Source: Aeromicrobium sp. Root344 (lineage in GTDB: Bacteria > Actinomycetota > Actinomycetes > Propionibacteriales > Nocardioidaceae). From it: a DNA stretch of 64,000 nt. Numbering within the stretch: position 1 is the stretch's first letter; every line of letters begins with the position of its first letter. Positions 41,999 through 55,933 of this stretch are shown here, piece after piece. Both the position numbers and the translations under genes were made by a program. The DNA is taken from NCBI RefSeq assembly GCF_001425755.1, contig NZ_LMDH01000001.1, positions 3,533,571-3,597,570 on the forward strand. The letters are read 5' to 3'. The notes below the pieces were generated by a model that was not told the DNA's origin, did no database searches, and worked only from the letters and a program-made list of their open reading frames with translations.

Positions 41999-42430
41999 TC
42001 AGCTGAGCTTGATCTTGCATTCCTGCTTGACGTTCTTGACCACGGCGTTGCGCTGCTTGGTGGTGCCGTTGAACTTCTCGTAGGCCGCGTTGATCGCCTT
42101 GAGCTGGTTGGTGTCCAGCTTCTTGAGCTTGGCCTTGTCCTTCATCTCTTCGAGCTTGATGCCGGCCTTCTTCTGGGCCTCGACGATCCCGGTCGTGGCC
42201 GTCGCCAGCGCCTTCCAGTCCGCCTTGATCGAGGCCGGAGCGTCCTTGCTGATGTCGGTGAGCAGCTTCGCGTAGCTGACGTAGGCCGCGTCGGTGCGGG
42301 TCTCGCCGAACGTGTTGAGGGAGTCCTTGTGCTTGTCGACCGCGTCGCAATAGGGATCTCCGCCACCGCAGCCCGAAAGGGTCGTGATCGCGACGATCGT
42401 CGTGATCAGGACGGCGGCGGTTCTCTTCAT
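41999..42430 (-). CDS. small lipoprotein of unknown function
   Basis: 143 aa. A type II signal peptide with lipobox LSGC: AVLITTIVAITTLSGCGGG, Cys at residue 21. The mature part is helical and Lys-rich (DWKALATATTGIVEAQKKAG, EEMKDKAKLKKLDTNQLKAINAAYEKF), with two more Cys that could form a disulfide (CDAV near the N-terminus, QECKI near the end). GAGGAG precedes the ATG. It lies between pyrF and mihF; no function is suggested by the neighbours. Confidence 0.85.
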   Translation of the reverse strand: MKRTAAVLITTIVAITTLSGCGGGDPYCDAVDKHKDSLNTFGETRTDAAYVSYAKLLTDISKDAPASIKADWKALATATTGIVEAQKKAGIKLEEMKDKAKLKKLDTNQLKAINAAYEKFNGTTKQRNAVVKNVKQECKIKLS

Positions 42431-42465
42431 GCATGGACTCCTCGGGAGGCGGGCGACCCCGGACG

Positions 42466-43277
42466 CTATGACCCTACAAGTTCGGCGTTGACCCGGGCGA
42501 CAGAATCGCGGAGCGCCTGGACATCGGGGCCGGCGGACAGGACGCCTCGTGAGGTCGACGGGATGACGTTGTCGATGACCGAGCCGAACAGCCTGCGGAT
42601 GTCTGCCACCGTGCCGCCCTGCGCCCCGAATCCGGGCACCAGGAGCGGTCCGTTGATGGCGAGGTCCTCGGCGGCGTCGCCGATCGTCGCGCCGACGACC
42701 GCACCAAACGAGCCCATCGGGTAGGCGTCGGCGTTGAGCGCGGCGAGCTGGGCGAGCACGCCACCGGCAACCGTACGCTCACCGTTGACGGCGTGCTGGA
42801 CCTCGGGCCCCTCCTTGTTGGAGGTCAGTGCGAGCACGAAGACCCCGGCGTCGTTCTTGGCGGCGACGTCGAAGAACGGCTGCAACGAGCCGAAGCCGAG
42901 GAACGGGTTGACGGTGATCGCGTCGGCGGCCATCGGGGCGTCCTCGTCGAGATAGGCGTCGGCGTACGCAGCAGCGGTCGAGCCGATGTCGCCACGCTTG
43001 ACGTCCAGCACCACGAGCGAGCCCGTGTGGCGCAGATCCTGGATCGTACGCTCGAGGACGACGACGCCACGTGCGCCGAACCGCTCGAAGAACGCCGACT
43101 GCGGCTTGACGAACGCGACCTTGCCGGCGAACGCCTCGACGCAGATCGTCGCGAAGCGGTCGAGCCCTTCGACGTCGTCGGGCAGTCCCCACTCGGCGAG
43201 CAGCGACGAGTGCGGGTCGATGCCCACACACGCCGGCCCGTACGCCGCCATCGCCGCACGAGCGCGCGAACCGAAGC

Positions 43278-43281
<4 letters not shown>
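42466..43281 (-). CDS. pyrF: orotidine 5'-phosphate decarboxylase, type 2
   Basis: Last step to UMP; 271 aa, the longer type 2 family. Signatures: [51 protein letters not shown] with the catalytic Lys-Asp set, [13 protein letters not shown], and [21 protein letters not shown] 43281 forms ATGA with carB. Final gene of the pyrR-headed operon. Confidence 0.96.
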
Positions 43282-46603
<3,322 letters not shown>

Positions 46604-46604
<1 letters not shown>

Positions 46605-47716
46605 CAGGCGCTCACTCCCTGCATGAGGTCCACGAATCTGTCGAAGAGGTAGGCCGCATCGTGCGGGCCGGCGGCGGCCTCCGGGTGGTACTGGACGCTG
46701 AACGCCGGCTGGTCGAGCAGCGCGAGGCCCTCCACGACGTTGTCGTTGAGGCACACGTGCGTGACGCGACCGGGGCCGTACGGCGTGTCGAACGTGCCCT
46801 CGATCGGCGCGTCTACCGCGAAGCCGTGGTTGTGCGCCGTGATCTCGACCTTGCCGGTCGTCAGGTCCTGCACGGGCTGGTTGATGCCGCGGTGGCCGTA
46901 GACCAGCTTGTAGGTGCCGAGGTCGAGTGCCCGGCCGAAGACCTGGTTGCCCAGACAGATGCCGAAGTAGGGGATGCGCGCGTCGAGCACCTGCTTGAGC
47001 ACCGCCGTCACGTGGTCCGTCGTCGCCGGATCGCCGGGCCCGTTGGACATGAACACGCCGTCGGGGCTGAGCGTGGCGATCTCCTCGTACGTCGTGGTGG
47101 CCGGCATGACGTGCACCTCGATGCCGCGCTCGGCCATGCGGCGCGGCGTCATGCCCTTGATGCCGAGGTCGATCGCCGCGACGGTGAGCCGCTTGTCGCC
47201 GACCGCCGGTACGACGTACGTCTCGTCGGTCGTGACGTCGGCGAGGAAGCTGGCGCCCTTCATGCTGGGTGCCGCGGTGACCTTGGCGAGCAGCGCGTCG
47301 ACATCGGTGGACGCCGAGCTGATGCCGCCGCGCATGGCGCCCCGCTCGCGGAGGTGGCGGGTCAGCGCCCGCGTGTCGATGCCGGAGATGCCCACGACGT
47401 CCTGCGCGGCGAGCTCCTCGTCGAGCGAGCGGTTGGAGCGCCAGTTCGAACGCACGCGTGCGGGGTCGCGGACGATGTAGCCGTCGACCCAGATGCGGCG
47501 CGACTCGAAGTCCTCGTCGTTGATCCCGGTGTTGCCGATGTGCGGCGCCGTCATCGCGACGATCTGGCCCTTGTAGGAGGGGTCGGTGAGAGTCTCCTGG
47601 TAGCCGGTCATGCCGGTGGAGAACACGATCTCGCCGATCGTCTCGCCGACGGCGCCGAACGACTCACCGCGGAACACCCGCCCGTCCTCCAGCACGAGGA
47701 TCGCTTCGGTCGTCAT
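46604..47716 (-). CDS. carA: carbamoyl-phosphate synthase small subunit
   Basis: Glutaminase subunit feeding ammonia to CarB; 370 aa. The N-terminal small domain ([36 protein letters not shown]) is followed by a class I glutamine amidotransferase domain with nucleophile Cys254 in [23 protein letters not shown], and the His/Glu pair in [18 protein letters not shown] 47716 overlaps the pyrC stop. Confidence 0.98.
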
Positions 47717-49008
47717 ACGGTGCCCCCTTCCACCAGCGCGCGGTCGCGGACGGTCGGTCTGCCGCGCAGGAACGTCGTCACGACCTCACCGGGCAGCGTC
47801 AGCCCGGCGTACGGGTTGTTGCGCGACAGCGATGCGGTGTCCCTGGCGTCGATCACGCGGGTGGCGGCGGGATCGATCAGCACGATGTTGGCCGGCTCAC
47901 CCACCTCGAGCGGGCGACCCTGGTTGCTCACCCGACCGATCGACGCCGGCTTGGCCGACATCTTGTCGGCGACCTGGACCCAGGTCAGCAGGCCGGTGTC
48001 GACCATTGTCTGCTGGACGACCGAGAGCGCCGTCTCGAGCCCGAGCATGCCGAAGGCGGCGGCGGACCACTCGCACTCCTTGTCCTCCATGGGGTGAGGG
48101 GCGTGATCCGTGGCCACGATGTCAATCGTGCCGTCGGCGAGGCCCTCGCGCACGGCGGCGACGTCGTCATTGGAGCGCAGCGGCGGGTTGACCTTGTAGA
48201 TCGGGTCGTAGCTGCGCACCAGGTCGTCGCTCAGCAGCAGGTGGTGCGGCGTGACCTCGGCCGTGACGTCGATGCCACGGCCCTTGGCCCAGCGGATGAT
48301 CTCGACCGATCCACGCGTCGACAGGTGGCACACGTGCAGTCGCGAGCCGACGTGCTCGGCGAGCAGCACGTCGCGGGCGATGATCGCCTCCTCGGCGACG
48401 GCCGGCCAACCGGTCAGGCCGAGCTCGCCGGACAGCGGACCCTCGTTCATCTGGGCGCCCTCGGTCAGGCGGGGCTCCTGCGCGTGCTGGGCGATGACGC
48501 CGTCGAACGCCTTGACGTACTCGAGCGCCCTGCGCATGATCACGGCGTCCGAGACGCACTTGCCGTCGTCGGAGAACACCCGGACGCCGGCCGCGGAGTC
48601 GGCCATGGCGCCGAGCTCGGCAAGGCGCTCGCCGCCGAGGCCGATCGTGACGGCGCCGACGGGCTGGACGTCGCAGTAGCCACCCTCGCGGCCGAGGCGC
48701 CAGACCTGCTCGACGACGCCGGCGGTGTCGGCGACGGGGTCCGTGTTGGCCATGGCGTGCACGCAGGTGAACCCGCCACGCGCCGCGGCCTTGGAGCCGC
48801 TCAGGACGGTCTCGGCGTCCTCACGGCCGGGCTCGCGTACGTGCGTGTGCAGGTCGACGAGGCCGGGCAGCGCGACCAGACCGGTCGCGTCGATCACCTC
48901 GTCGCCGTCGAGGCCTGCGCCGATCGTGGTGATGACGCCGTCCTCGATCGCGATGTCGCTGACGGTCTCGCCGAGGATGCTTGCTCCCCGGATGACGTAC
49001 GAGCTCAT
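47713..49008 (-). CDS. pyrC: dihydroorotase, type I
   Basis: Closes carbamoyl aspartate to dihydroorotate; 431 aa. Amidohydrolase fold with zinc ligands His54/His56 in [11 protein letters not shown], the catalytic Asp in [14 protein letters not shown], and [15 protein letters not shown]. It lies directly after pyrB (ATGA overlap), the standard order. Some actinobacterial PyrC act with PyrB as a complex; not testable here. Confidence 0.97.
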   Translation of the reverse strand: MSSYVIRGASILGETVSDIAIEDGVITTIGAGLDGDEVIDATGLVALPGLVDLHTHVREPGREDAETVLSGSKAAARGGFTCVHAMANTDPVADTAGVVEQVWRLGREGGYCDVQPVGAVTIGLGGERLAELGAMADSAAGVRVFSDDGKCVSDAVIMRRALEYVKAFDGVIAQHAQEPRLTEGAQMNEGPLSGELGLTGWPAVAEEAIIARDVLLAEHVGSRLHVCHLSTRGSVEIIRWAKGRGIDVTAEVTPHHLLLSDDLVRSYDPIYKVNPPLRSNDDVAAVREGLADGTIDIVATDHAPHPMEDKECEWSAAAFGMLGLETALSVVQQTMVDTGLLTWVQVADKMSAKPASIGRVSNQGRPLEVGEPANIVLIDPAATRVIDARDTASLSRNNPYAGLTLPGEVVTTFLRGRPTVRDRALVEGGTV

Positions 49009-49958
49009 TCAGTGCCTTCTTCGCTGGTGGGTTCCCCGGCTGCGCCGCCGAGGAGGAGGTAGAGGACGGCCATGCGTACGGCCACGCCGTTGGTGACCTG
49101 CTCGACGATGACCGAGCGCACGTGGTCGGCGACGTCGGCGGTGATCTCCATGCCGCGGTTCATCGGCCCGGGGTGCATGACGATCGCGTGCTCCGGAAGC
49201 CGGTTGAGCCGGGGGGTGTCGAGACCGTAGCGGCGGCTGTACTCGCGCGCGCTGGGGAAGAACGCGGCGTTCATGCGCTCCTGCTGCACCCGTAGCATCA
49301 TGACGGCGTCGGCCTTCTCGAGCGACGAGTCCAGGTCGTACGACGTCTCGACCGGCCACTTCTCGATGCCGACCGGCAGCAGCGTCGGCGGCGCCACGAG
49401 CGTGACGTTGGCGCCGAGCGTGTCGAGCAGCAGCGCGTTGGAGCGCGCCACCCGGCTGTGCAGGACGTCGCCGACGATCGTGATGTTCTTGCCCTCGAGC
49501 TCGCCGAGGTGCCTGCGCATCGTGAACGCGTCGAGCAGCGCCTGCGTCGGGTGCTCGTGCGTGCCGTCGCCGGCGTTGATGACCGCGCCGTTGGTCCACT
49601 TGGCGTTGGCCAGGCGGTGCGGTGCGCCGGAGTGCTGGTGCCGGATGACGACCGCGTCGGCGCCCATGGCCTGCAGGGTCAGGGCGGTGTCCTTGAGGCT
49701 CTCGCCCTTGGACACGCTCGAGCCCTTGGCCGAGAAGTTGATGACGTCGGCGCTGAGCCGCTTGGCCGCGGCCTCGAACGAGATGCGGGTGCGGGTCGAG
49801 TCCTCGAAGAACAGGTTGACGACGGTGCGACCACGCAGCGTCGGCAGCTTCTTGATCGGCCGGCTCGCCACCCCGAGGAGCTCTTCGGCGGTGTCGAGGA
49901 TGCGGATCGCGTCCGTACGGTCGAGGTCGCCCGCGCTGAGCAGGTGTGTGAACGTCAT
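49005..49958 (-). CDS. pyrB: aspartate carbamoyltransferase catalytic chain
   Basis: First committed pyrimidine step; 317 aa. The carbamoyl-phosphate loop is [19 protein letters not shown]; the [22 protein letters not shown] loop, [21 protein letters not shown] and [12 protein letters not shown] complete the family set. No pyrI regulatory gene is present. ATG 49958 overlaps the pyrR stop. Confidence 0.98.
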   Translation of the reverse strand: MTFTHLLSAGDLDRTDAIRILDTAEELLGVASRPIKKLPTLRGRTVVNLFFEDSTRTRISFEAAAKRLSADVINFSAKGSSVSKGESLKDTALTLQAMGADAVVIRHQHSGAPHRLANAKWTNGAVINAGDGTHEHPTQALLDAFTMRRHLGELEGKNITIVGDVLHSRVARSNALLLDTLGANVTLVAPPTLLPVGIEKWPVETSYDLDSSLEKADAVMMLRVQQERMNAAFFPSAREYSRRYGLDTPRLNRLPEHAIVMHPGPMNRGMEITADVADHVRSVIVEQVTNGVAVRMAVLYLLLGGAAGEPTSEEGTE

Positions 49959-50536
49959 GATGCTGCTCCCCCTCGGATGTCCACGGCGTCGCGCTCGTCG
50001 GACTCGGTCAGCCCGACCTTGACCTTCTCGACCAGCGAGGTCGGCAGGTTCTTGCCCACGAAGTCGGCGCGGATCGGCAGCTCACGGTGGCCACGATCGA
50101 TGAGCACGGCGAGCTGCACGGCCTTGGGCCGGCCCAGCTCGTTGAGCGCGTCGAGCGCGGCCCGGATCGTCCGGCCCGAGAACAGCACGTCGTCGACCAG
50201 CACGACGATCTTGCCGTCGATGTCGTCGGGGATCTCGGTGTGCTCGAGCGCCCGGGCCGGCTTGAGCCGCAGGTCGTCGCGGTACATCGTGATGTCGAGG
50301 GCGCCGGCGGTGATGTCGCGGCCCTCGACCTCGGACATCCGCTTCGCGATGCGCCGGGCCAGGTGGACGCCGCGCGTCGGGATGCCGAGCAGGACGACGT
50401 CAGAGGCGTCGCGGTTGCGCTCGAGGATCTCGTGGGTGATGCGCGTCAAGGCGCGTGAGATGTCCTTGTCGTCCAGGACGGTTCGAGCGGGTGCGTGCGA
50501 GTTGTCAGCACGGGGGGCGTCATCAGACGCGACCAT
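49955..50536 (-). CDS. pyrR: PyrR bifunctional regulator/uracil phosphoribosyltransferase
   Basis: UMP-dependent RNA-binding regulator of pyrimidine genes; 193 aa. Type I phosphoribosyltransferase fold with PRPP motif [19 protein letters not shown] and [16 protein letters not shown]. About 15 variable residues precede the conserved [24 protein letters not shown] precedes ATG 50536 and lies at the edge of a PyrR-type RNA site, so PyrR should repress its own translation, and with it the coupled pyrB onward. Confidence 0.97.
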   Translation of the reverse strand: MVASDDAPRADNSHAPARTVLDDKDISRALTRITHEILERNRDASDVVLLGIPTRGVHLARRIAKRMSEVEGRDITAGALDITMYRDDLRLKPARALEHTEIPDDIDGKIVVLVDDVLFSGRTIRAALDALNELGRPKAVQLAVLIDRGHRELPIRADFVGKNLPTSLVEKVKVGLTESDERDAVDIRGGAAS

Positions 50537-50542
50537 GTCTGA

Positions 50543-50577
50543 CCTCCTTCTCCGCCTCTCGGGACGGCCGTTAAAGG
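50543..50577 (-). promoter_or_regulatory. PyrR-binding RNA site overlapping the pyrR ribosome-binding site
   Basis: The transcript reads CCTTTAACGGCC, GTCCCGAGAGGCGG, then AGAAGGAGG, which follows the Bacillus-type PyrR box (CCTTTAA...TCC-AGAGAGGCT...GAAGG). The 3' side contains the GGAGG of pyrR, 6 nt before its ATG. Binding by UMP-loaded PyrR would block translation, as described for mycobacterial pyrR. No terminator hairpin follows, which argues for translational control. Confidence 0.8.
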
Positions 50578-50748
50578 ATGTCGATGTTCGTCGGTCAGCC
50601 TAGCAGCGCGTCAGTCGTGTTCCGGACGCGGCTCGGCGAGCTGATGGCCCTCCGACTGGACCTTGACCCCGCGATTCGTGAGGTTGCAGGCACTATCGGG
50701 ATGCTGAAACGCCATTAACCCCACAAACCGCGGAGGGAGAGCGGGGGA
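50578..50748 (-). other. pyrR leader/promoter region, nusB-pyrR gap
   Basis: The rest of the 212-bp gap between nusB and pyrR. I see no ORF with support. It must hold the pyrR promoter; a GATAGT hexamer near 50692-50697 could be a -10, but no good -35 is placed for it. A stretch here (TGAAACGCCATTAA...CCGCGGAGGG, about 50704-50737) resembles part of the 25337-25365 repeat. Confidence 0.3.
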
Positions 50749-51159
50749 TCAGACAGCCAGGGTCGGCTTGAGCTCGACGATCTTGCTCAGCAGGCCGTTG
50801 ACGAACGACGGTGACTCGTCGGTCGACAGGTCGCTCGCCAGGCTCACGGCCTCGCTGACGGCGACGGCGTCGGGGACGTCGTCGACGTAGAGGATCTCGT
50901 ACGCCCCGATGCGCAGAAGGTTGCGGTCGACCGCCGGCATGCGGTCGAGGGTCCAGTCCTTGGCGTTCTCGGTGATGATCTCGTCGAGCCGGTCGCGGTG
51001 GGTGACGACGCCCTCGATCAGGAGTACGGCGTAGTCGTTGACCGGGTACTCGGTGTCCGCTCGACGATCAGCAAGAGTGCCGCCGGGCGGCAGGCTCTGC
51101 GCCTCGGACTCGAAGAGGATGTCGAGGGCGCGCTTGCGGGACTTCGTGCGAGCGGCCAT
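50749..51159 (-). CDS. nusB: transcription antitermination factor NusB
   Basis: Binds boxA RNA with S10 for rRNA antitermination; 136 aa, full length. The all-helical family pattern is present: RTKSRKRALDILFESEAQ, VLLIEGVVTHRDRLDEIITENAKDWTLDRMPAVDRNLLRIGAYEILY, and AVSEAVSLASDLSTDESPSFVNGLLSKI. Its ATG shares a base with the efp stop. Last gene of the aro-efp-nusB unit. Confidence 0.97.
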   Translation of the reverse strand: MAARTKSRKRALDILFESEAQSLPPGGTLADRRADTEYPVNDYAVLLIEGVVTHRDRLDEIITENAKDWTLDRMPAVDRNLLRIGAYEILYVDDVPDAVAVSEAVSLASDLSTDESPSFVNGLLSKIVELKPTLAV

Positions 51160-51722
51160 CAGGCCTGCACGCGACCGAGGTAGCTGCCGTCGCGGGTGTC
51201 GACCTTGATCTTCTCGCCGTTGACGATGAACAGCGGGACCTGGATCTCCTTGCCGGTCTCGAGGCGCGCGGGCTTGGTGCCGCCGCTCGAGCGGTCACCC
51301 TGCAGGCCCGGCTCGGTGTACTCGACGAGCAGCTCGACCGAGGCCGGGAGCTCGATGTAGAGCGGCACACCTTCGTGCATCGCGACCATCGCGTCCTGGT
51401 TGTCGAGCATGTAGTCCTTGGCGTCACCGACGACGGCCTCGGAGATGTTGACCTGGTCGTACGTCGTCTTGTCCATGAAGACGTACGAGTCGCCGTCGTG
51501 GTAGAGGTACTGGAAGTCGCGCTTGTCGACATTCGCGGTCTCGATCTTGAGGCCGGCGTTGAACGTCTTGTCGACGGTCTTGCCGCTCATGACGTTCTTG
51601 AGGGTCGTCTTGACCATCGCGCCGCCCTTGCCGGGCTTGTGGTGCTGGAACCACACGACGGACCAGAGCTGTCCGTCGAGGTCGAGGACCATGCCGTTCT
51701 TGATGTCGTTCGTGGTGGCCAT
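51159..51722 (-). CDS. efp: translation elongation factor P
   Basis: Relieves ribosome stalling at polyproline; 187 aa, three beta-barrel domains. The tip of domain I reads HHKPGKGGA with Lys32 at the position modified in other bacteria. The C-terminal signature KIQVDTR-type segment is present ([16 protein letters not shown]). I see no EpmA/EarP-type modifier in the window. It is coupled to the peptidase gene before it (stop and start share a base). Confidence 0.97.
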   Translation of the reverse strand: MATTNDIKNGMVLDLDGQLWSVVWFQHHKPGKGGAMVKTTLKNVMSGKTVDKTFNAGLKIETANVDKRDFQYLYHDGDSYVFMDKTTYDQVNISEAVVGDAKDYMLDNQDAMVAMHEGVPLYIELPASVELLVEYTEPGLQGDRSSGGTKPARLETGKEIQVPLFIVNGEKIKVDTRDGSYLGRVQA

Positions 51723-52789
51723 CAGCCAATCTCCAGGAGGTCTTTGGTCATCGTGGTGAGCACCTCGGGGGCGCCCGTGGTCACGAGGACGGTGTCTTCG
51801 ATACGCACTCCCCCGCGACCCGGGACATAGATGCCCGGCTCCATCGTGAGGACAGTGCGACTAGCCAGTTTACCTGTGTGTGAGGGCCCGATGAACGGGT
51901 CCTCGTGGATCTCGAGCCCGACGCCGTGCCCGAGCCCTGTCGTGAAGGCGTGAAGCCATCCCGCAGCGTCCAGGCTGGCGGTCGCTGCAGCGTACGAATC
52001 GGCGATTGCGACGCCCTCGCGGAGCGCCTCGACACCGGCCGCCTGAGACGCCCGCACCGCGGCGTGGATCTCGCGCTGCCAGTCGTCAGCGCGACCGAGC
52101 ACGAACGTACGCGTGCAGTCGGCGTGATAGCCGTCCACGCGGGCGCCGAAGTCGATCTTGACGAAGTCACCGTCGCCGAGCACCCGCCCGGTCGGGCTGT
52201 GGTGCGGGATCGCGGAGTTCTCCCCGGCGGCGAGGATCGTCTCGAACGCGATCGCCTCGGCACCGAGGTCGAGCATGCGGCTCTCGAGGTCTCGGGCCAC
52301 GGCGCGTTCGGTACGACCCACAAGCGGGCCTTGCAGCAACGAGTCGAGCGCCCGGGTCGAGATGTCGCAGGCCCGGCGCAGGGCGTCGACCTCGACGTCG
52401 TCCTTGACCTCGCGCAGCGTCTCGACGAGCCGCTCAGCGGGTACGAACGTCGTGCCCGGCGCGAGCTCGGTGAGCCGGGCGTGGCTGTCGACGCTGAGCG
52501 TGTGGGTCTCGACCGCCCACGTGCCGCCGGCGATGTGCTCGACGGCACCGCCGAGGAGGTCGCGGCCGATCTGGTGCGCGACGTCGGGCAGCTCGGCGGC
52601 AGCCTGGTCGCGGTAGCGGCCGTCGGTCAGGAACACCGCGTCGCCCTCGCGGGGCACGACCAGCGCGCCGTTGGAGCCGGTGAAGCCGGTGAGATAGCGG
52701 ACGTTGACCAGCGTCGTGACCACGACGCCGTCGAGCCCGCGCGCGGCCAGCTCGGCGACGAGCCGGTCGCGGCGCGCTGCCGTGGTCAC
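51722..52789 (-). CDS. M24 family Xaa-Pro aminopeptidase/dipeptidase
   Basis: 355 aa. The N-terminal creatinase-like domain (about 1-125; [22 protein letters not shown]) precedes the pita-bread peptidase domain with a full metal set: Asp in [11 protein letters not shown] and YHADCTRTF, His in [14 protein letters not shown], Glu in LTMEPGIY and VRIEDTVLV. The GTG at 52789 lies in a GTGA overlap with aroB. An M24 peptidase before efp is a common bacterial arrangement. Whether it cleaves X-Pro dipeptides or longer peptides cannot be said. Confidence 0.94.
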   Translation of the reverse strand: MTTAARRDRLVAELAARGLDGVVVTTLVNVRYLTGFTGSNGALVVPREGDAVFLTDGRYRDQAAAELPDVAHQIGRDLLGGAVEHIAGGTWAVETHTLSVDSHARLTELAPGTTFVPAERLVETLREVKDDVEVDALRRACDISTRALDSLLQGPLVGRTERAVARDLESRMLDLGAEAIAFETILAAGENSAIPHHSPTGRVLGDGDFVKIDFGARVDGYHADCTRTFVLGRADDWQREIHAAVRASQAAGVEALREGVAIADSYAAATASLDAAGWLHAFTTGLGHGVGLEIHEDPFIGPSHTGKLASRTVLTMEPGIYVPGRGGVRIEDTVLVTTGAPEVLTTMTKDLLEIG

Positions 52790-53877
52790 GAGGAGATGGC
52801 CCGGTAGGCGTCGAGGATCAGCTGCTCGTCCGGTCCGGCGAGGATCGCCGGTTTGGCCAGCCCGTCGAGGACCACGAACCGGAGCTGGTCGCCGCGGGTC
52901 TTCTTGTCGAGCCGCATCGTGGACGACAGCGCCTCCCAGATGCCCGGCCGGTACGTCATGGGCAGCCCGAGCGTGCCGAGGATCGACCGGTGGCGGTCCA
53001 GCAGGTCCTGGTCGATGCGTCCGGCGCGGTGCGCCACCTCGGCGACGAACACCATGCCGATCGACACCGCCTCGCCGTGGCGGATCCGGTAGTGCTCGAA
53101 CCGCTCGACCGCGTGGCCGAACGTATGACCGTAGTTGAGCGCCTCTCGGCCGATCCCGTCGTCGCCGGTCTCGCGCAGGTCGCCGGCGACCGTGCGGGCC
53201 TTGACCGCGATTCCCTTGGCGATCAGCTCGGCGACGATCGGTGACGAGGCGTCCGCGAGCGACTCGGGCGCGGCCTCGATCAGGTCGAGGATCGTCGGGT
53301 CGGCGATGAAGCCACACTTGGCGACCTCAGCCAGACCGCTGCGGAGCTCGGCGGCAGGCAGGCTGCGCAGCACGTCGAGGTCGCACAGCACGCCGACCGG
53401 CTCGTGGAACGCGCCAACGAGGTTCTTGCCCTCGCCCGTGTTGATGCCGGTCTTGCCACCGACTGCTGCATCGACCATGCCGAGCACGGTCGTGGGGACG
53501 TTGACGAAGCGGACGCCTCGCAGCCAGCTGGCAGCGACGAACCCGGCGAGGTCAGTCGTGGCACCGCCGCCCAGGCCGACGATGACGTCGGACCGGGTGA
53601 ACCCTGCCTCGCCGAGCACCTTCCAGCAGAACGCCAGCACGTCGGCGGTCTTGGCGGTCTCGCCGTCAGGCACCTCGATCAGGTGCACCTCGAGCGCGTC
53701 GGAGACCAGCGGCTCGCGCAGGATCTCGGCCTGCTTGGCCATCGTCGGGGAGTGGATGATCGCGACGCGCAGGACACCGAGCCCGAATCCGACGAGCCCC
53801 CGAAGCTGCTCATGCACGCCGTTGCCGATCACCACGTCGTACGGGCGCTCAGTGGGCACGGTCAGGCGGGTGCTCAT
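52786..53877 (-). CDS. aroB: 3-dehydroquinate synthase
   Basis: Second shikimate step, NAD-dependent; 363 aa. Signatures: EVPDGETAKTADVLAFCWKVL, VGLGGGATTDLAGFVAASWLRGVRF, PTTVLGMVDAAVGGKTGIN, the zinc His in YGHTFGHAVE, and RHGEAVSIGMVFVAEV. ATG 53877 overlaps aroK, and its stop overlaps the peptidase GTG. Confidence 0.97.
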   Translation of the reverse strand: MSTRLTVPTERPYDVVIGNGVHEQLRGLVGFGLGVLRVAIIHSPTMAKQAEILREPLVSDALEVHLIEVPDGETAKTADVLAFCWKVLGEAGFTRSDVIVGLGGGATTDLAGFVAASWLRGVRFVNVPTTVLGMVDAAVGGKTGINTGEGKNLVGAFHEPVGVLCDLDVLRSLPAAELRSGLAEVAKCGFIADPTILDLIEAAPESLADASSPIVAELIAKGIAVKARTVAGDLRETGDDGIGREALNYGHTFGHAVERFEHYRIRHGEAVSIGMVFVAEVAHRAGRIDQDLLDRHRSILGTLGLPMTYRPGIWEALSSTMRLDKKTRGDQLRFVVLDGLAKPAILAGPDEQLILDAYRAISS

Positions 53878-54383
53878 CGGTCCTCCTTGATCAGGGTCAG
53901 GGCTTCGTCGGTCACGTGGGCGGCGTCCAGGTCGTCCGTGACGATCGTGAAGCGCGCGACCTCGGCGTAGAGCGGGCGGCGCTGGTCGAGCAGGTTCTTC
54001 ATCTGCGCGCGGACATTGCCGAGCAGGAGCGGCCGGTTGCCGTTCATGCCGACGCGCGCCACGGCGGCCGGCAGGCTCACGTCGAGGAAGATCACCCGGT
54101 GCTGCCGCAGCAGCTCACGGGTCGCTGCGCTGAGCACGGCACCGCCGCCAAGGGCCAGAACGCCGTCGTGGCCGCTGAGGGCCGCAGCCACGGCTCGCTC
54201 CTCGAGCGCACGGAAGTGCGCCTCACCGTGGTCGATGAAGATGTCCTGCACGGACACGCCTTCGCCGGCTTCGACGTCCTGGTCGGTGTCGCGAAACGGC
54301 ACGCCAAGCCGTTCGGCCAGCGACTCGGCGACCGTGGTCTTGCCCGCACCGGGCGGACCGACGAGGACGACGACGGGGCTCAA
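53874..54383 (-). CDS. aroK: shikimate kinase with TTG start
   Basis: Phosphorylates shikimate; 169 aa. P-loop GPPGAGKTT at residues 9-17, the shikimate-binding [11 protein letters not shown] and [16 protein letters not shown], and RPLLLGN. The start is TTG 54383 inside a TTGA overlap with the aroC stop: unusual, but there is no other start before the P-loop, and the other junctions of this operon are also 4-nt overlaps. Weak initiation may hold AroK below AroC. Confidence 0.95.
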   Translation of the reverse strand: MSPVVVLVGPPGAGKTTVAESLAERLGVPFRDTDQDVEAGEGVSVQDIFIDHGEAHFRALEERAVAAALSGHDGVLALGGGAVLSAATRELLRQHRVIFLDVSLPAAVARVGMNGNRPLLLGNVRAQMKNLLDQRRPLYAEVARFTIVTDDLDAAHVTDEALTLIKEDR

Positions 54384-55558
54384 CGGTGCCTCAGGTTGGC
54401 CAGGTAGCCCTCGACGTTGCGTCGCGTCTCCTCGACCGCGTCACCGGCGAACTTCTCGAGGATCGCGTCGGCGACCACGAGGGCAACCATGGCCTCGGCG
54501 ACGATGCCGGCAGCCGGCACCGCGCAGACGTCCGAGCGCTGGTGGTGGGCACGGGCCTCCTCACCGGTCTCGACATCGACGGTGCGCAGGGCGCGCGGCA
54601 CCGTCGCGATGGGCTTCATCGCGGCACGTACGCGCAGGATCTCGCCAGTGGTCATGCCGCCCTCGGTGCCACCCGAACGGCCCGAGGTGCGCCGGATGCC
54701 GTCGGCCGTCGGCACGATCTCGTCGTGCGCGAGCGAGCCTCGCGTGCGGGCCAGCTCGAAACCGTCGCCCAGCTCGACTCCCTTGATGGCCTGGATGCCC
54801 ATCAGTGCCGCGGCAAGACGGCCGTCCAGCCGCTTGTCCCAGTGCGTGTGCGAGCCGAGTCCCGGCGGCAGTCCTTCGACGACGACCTCGACGACGCCGC
54901 CGAGCGTGTCGCCGTCCTTGTGGGCCTGGTCGATCTCGGCGACCATCGCGGCGCTCGTGTCCGGGTCGAAGCAACGCACGGGATCGGCGTCGAGCGCCTC
55001 GACGTCGCCATGGCTCGGGATCACTCCGGCCGGAGCGCGTACGGTGCCGAGCTCGACGACGTGCGACACGATCGTGGCGCCGGTCGTCTGCTGGATGAAC
55101 TGCGCGGCGATCTCGCCGAGGGCGACGCGGGCCGCCGTCTCGCGGGCACTCGCCCGCTCGAGGATCGGACGCGCCTCGTCGAAGCCGTACTTCTGCATGC
55201 CGGCGAGGTCGGCGTGTCCGGGACGCGGGCGGGTCAGCGGCGCGTTGCGCTTGAGCCCGTCGAGGACGTCGGCGTCAACCGGATCGGCCGCCATGACCTG
55301 CTCCCACTTGGGCCACTCGCTGTTGCCGATGCGCAGCGCGATCGGGCTGCCCATCGTCGAGCCGTGGCGCAGCCCTCCGACGATCTCGAGCTCGTCCTGC
55401 TCGAACGCCATGCGGGCACCGCGGCCGTAGCCGAGACGGCGACGCGCGAGGGCCGCCTGGATGTCCTTGCTGGTCACCTGCACTCCGGCGGGCAATCCCT
55501 CGAGGACGGCGACAAGGGCGGGGCCGTGCGACTCACCTGCGGTCAACCAACGAAGCAT
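54380..55558 (-). CDS. aroC: chorismate synthase
   Basis: Forms chorismate with reduced FMN; 392 aa. Signatures: [60 protein letters not shown], and [15 protein letters not shown], ending with [18 protein letters not shown] 55558 was chosen over an open extension of 8 codons. First gene of the aroC-aroK-aroB-peptidase-efp-nusB unit. Confidence 0.97.
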   Translation of the reverse strand: MLRWLTAGESHGPALVAVLEGLPAGVQVTSKDIQAALARRRLGYGRGARMAFEQDELEIVGGLRHGSTMGSPIALRIGNSEWPKWEQVMAADPVDADVLDGLKRNAPLTRPRPGHADLAGMQKYGFDEARPILERASARETAARVALGEIAAQFIQQTTGATIVSHVVELGTVRAPAGVIPSHGDVEALDADPVRCFDPDTSAAMVAEIDQAHKDGDTLGGVVEVVVEGLPPGLGSHTHWDKRLDGRLAAALMGIQAIKGVELGDGFELARTRGSLAHDEIVPTADGIRRTSGRSGGTEGGMTTGEILRVRAAMKPIATVPRALRTVDVETGEEARAHHQRSDVCAVPAAGIVAEAMVALVVADAILEKFAGDAVEETRRNVEGYLANLRHR

Positions 55559-55606
55559 GGGATCAATTCTCCCACGCCCCACCCGTCACCCGGGACGGCG
55601 TCCGTC

Positions 55607-55933
55607 CTACTGGACGAAGCGGTCGAGCTCGGCGGCCAGCGCCCGCTTGGGCTTGGCGCCGACGATCGAGGCGACGAGCTCGCCGCGCTGGAACACCTGG
55701 AGCGTCGGCACGGCCATGACCCGCTGGGCGGCCGCGGTCACCACGTTCTCGTCGGAGTTCATCTTGACGATGCGCAGCTTGTCGCCGTAGTCGTCGGCGA
55801 GCTCCTCCAGCACCGGGGAGACCTGCCGGCACGGGCCGCACCACTCGGCCCAGTACTCGACGAGCACGGGGGTCTCCGAGGCGAGCACCTCCTGCGCGAA
55901 CGTGGCATCGGTGACGGCGGGAATCTTGCTCAT
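55607..55933 (-). CDS. trxA: thioredoxin
   Basis: Cytosolic disulfide reductant; 108 aa. Redox site WCGPC at Cys32/Cys35, the buried Asp region VLVEYWAEW, and the cis-Pro in VMAVPTLQVFQRGE. AGGAG lies before ATG 55933, which overlaps the MerR stop by ATGA, so the regulator and thioredoxin form one unit under the MerR promoter. Confidence 0.97.
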   Translation of the reverse strand: MSKIPAVTDATFAQEVLASETPVLVEYWAEWCGPCRQVSPVLEELADDYGDKLRIVKMNSDENVVTAAAQRVMAVPTLQVFQRGELVASIVGAKPKRALAAELDRFVQ

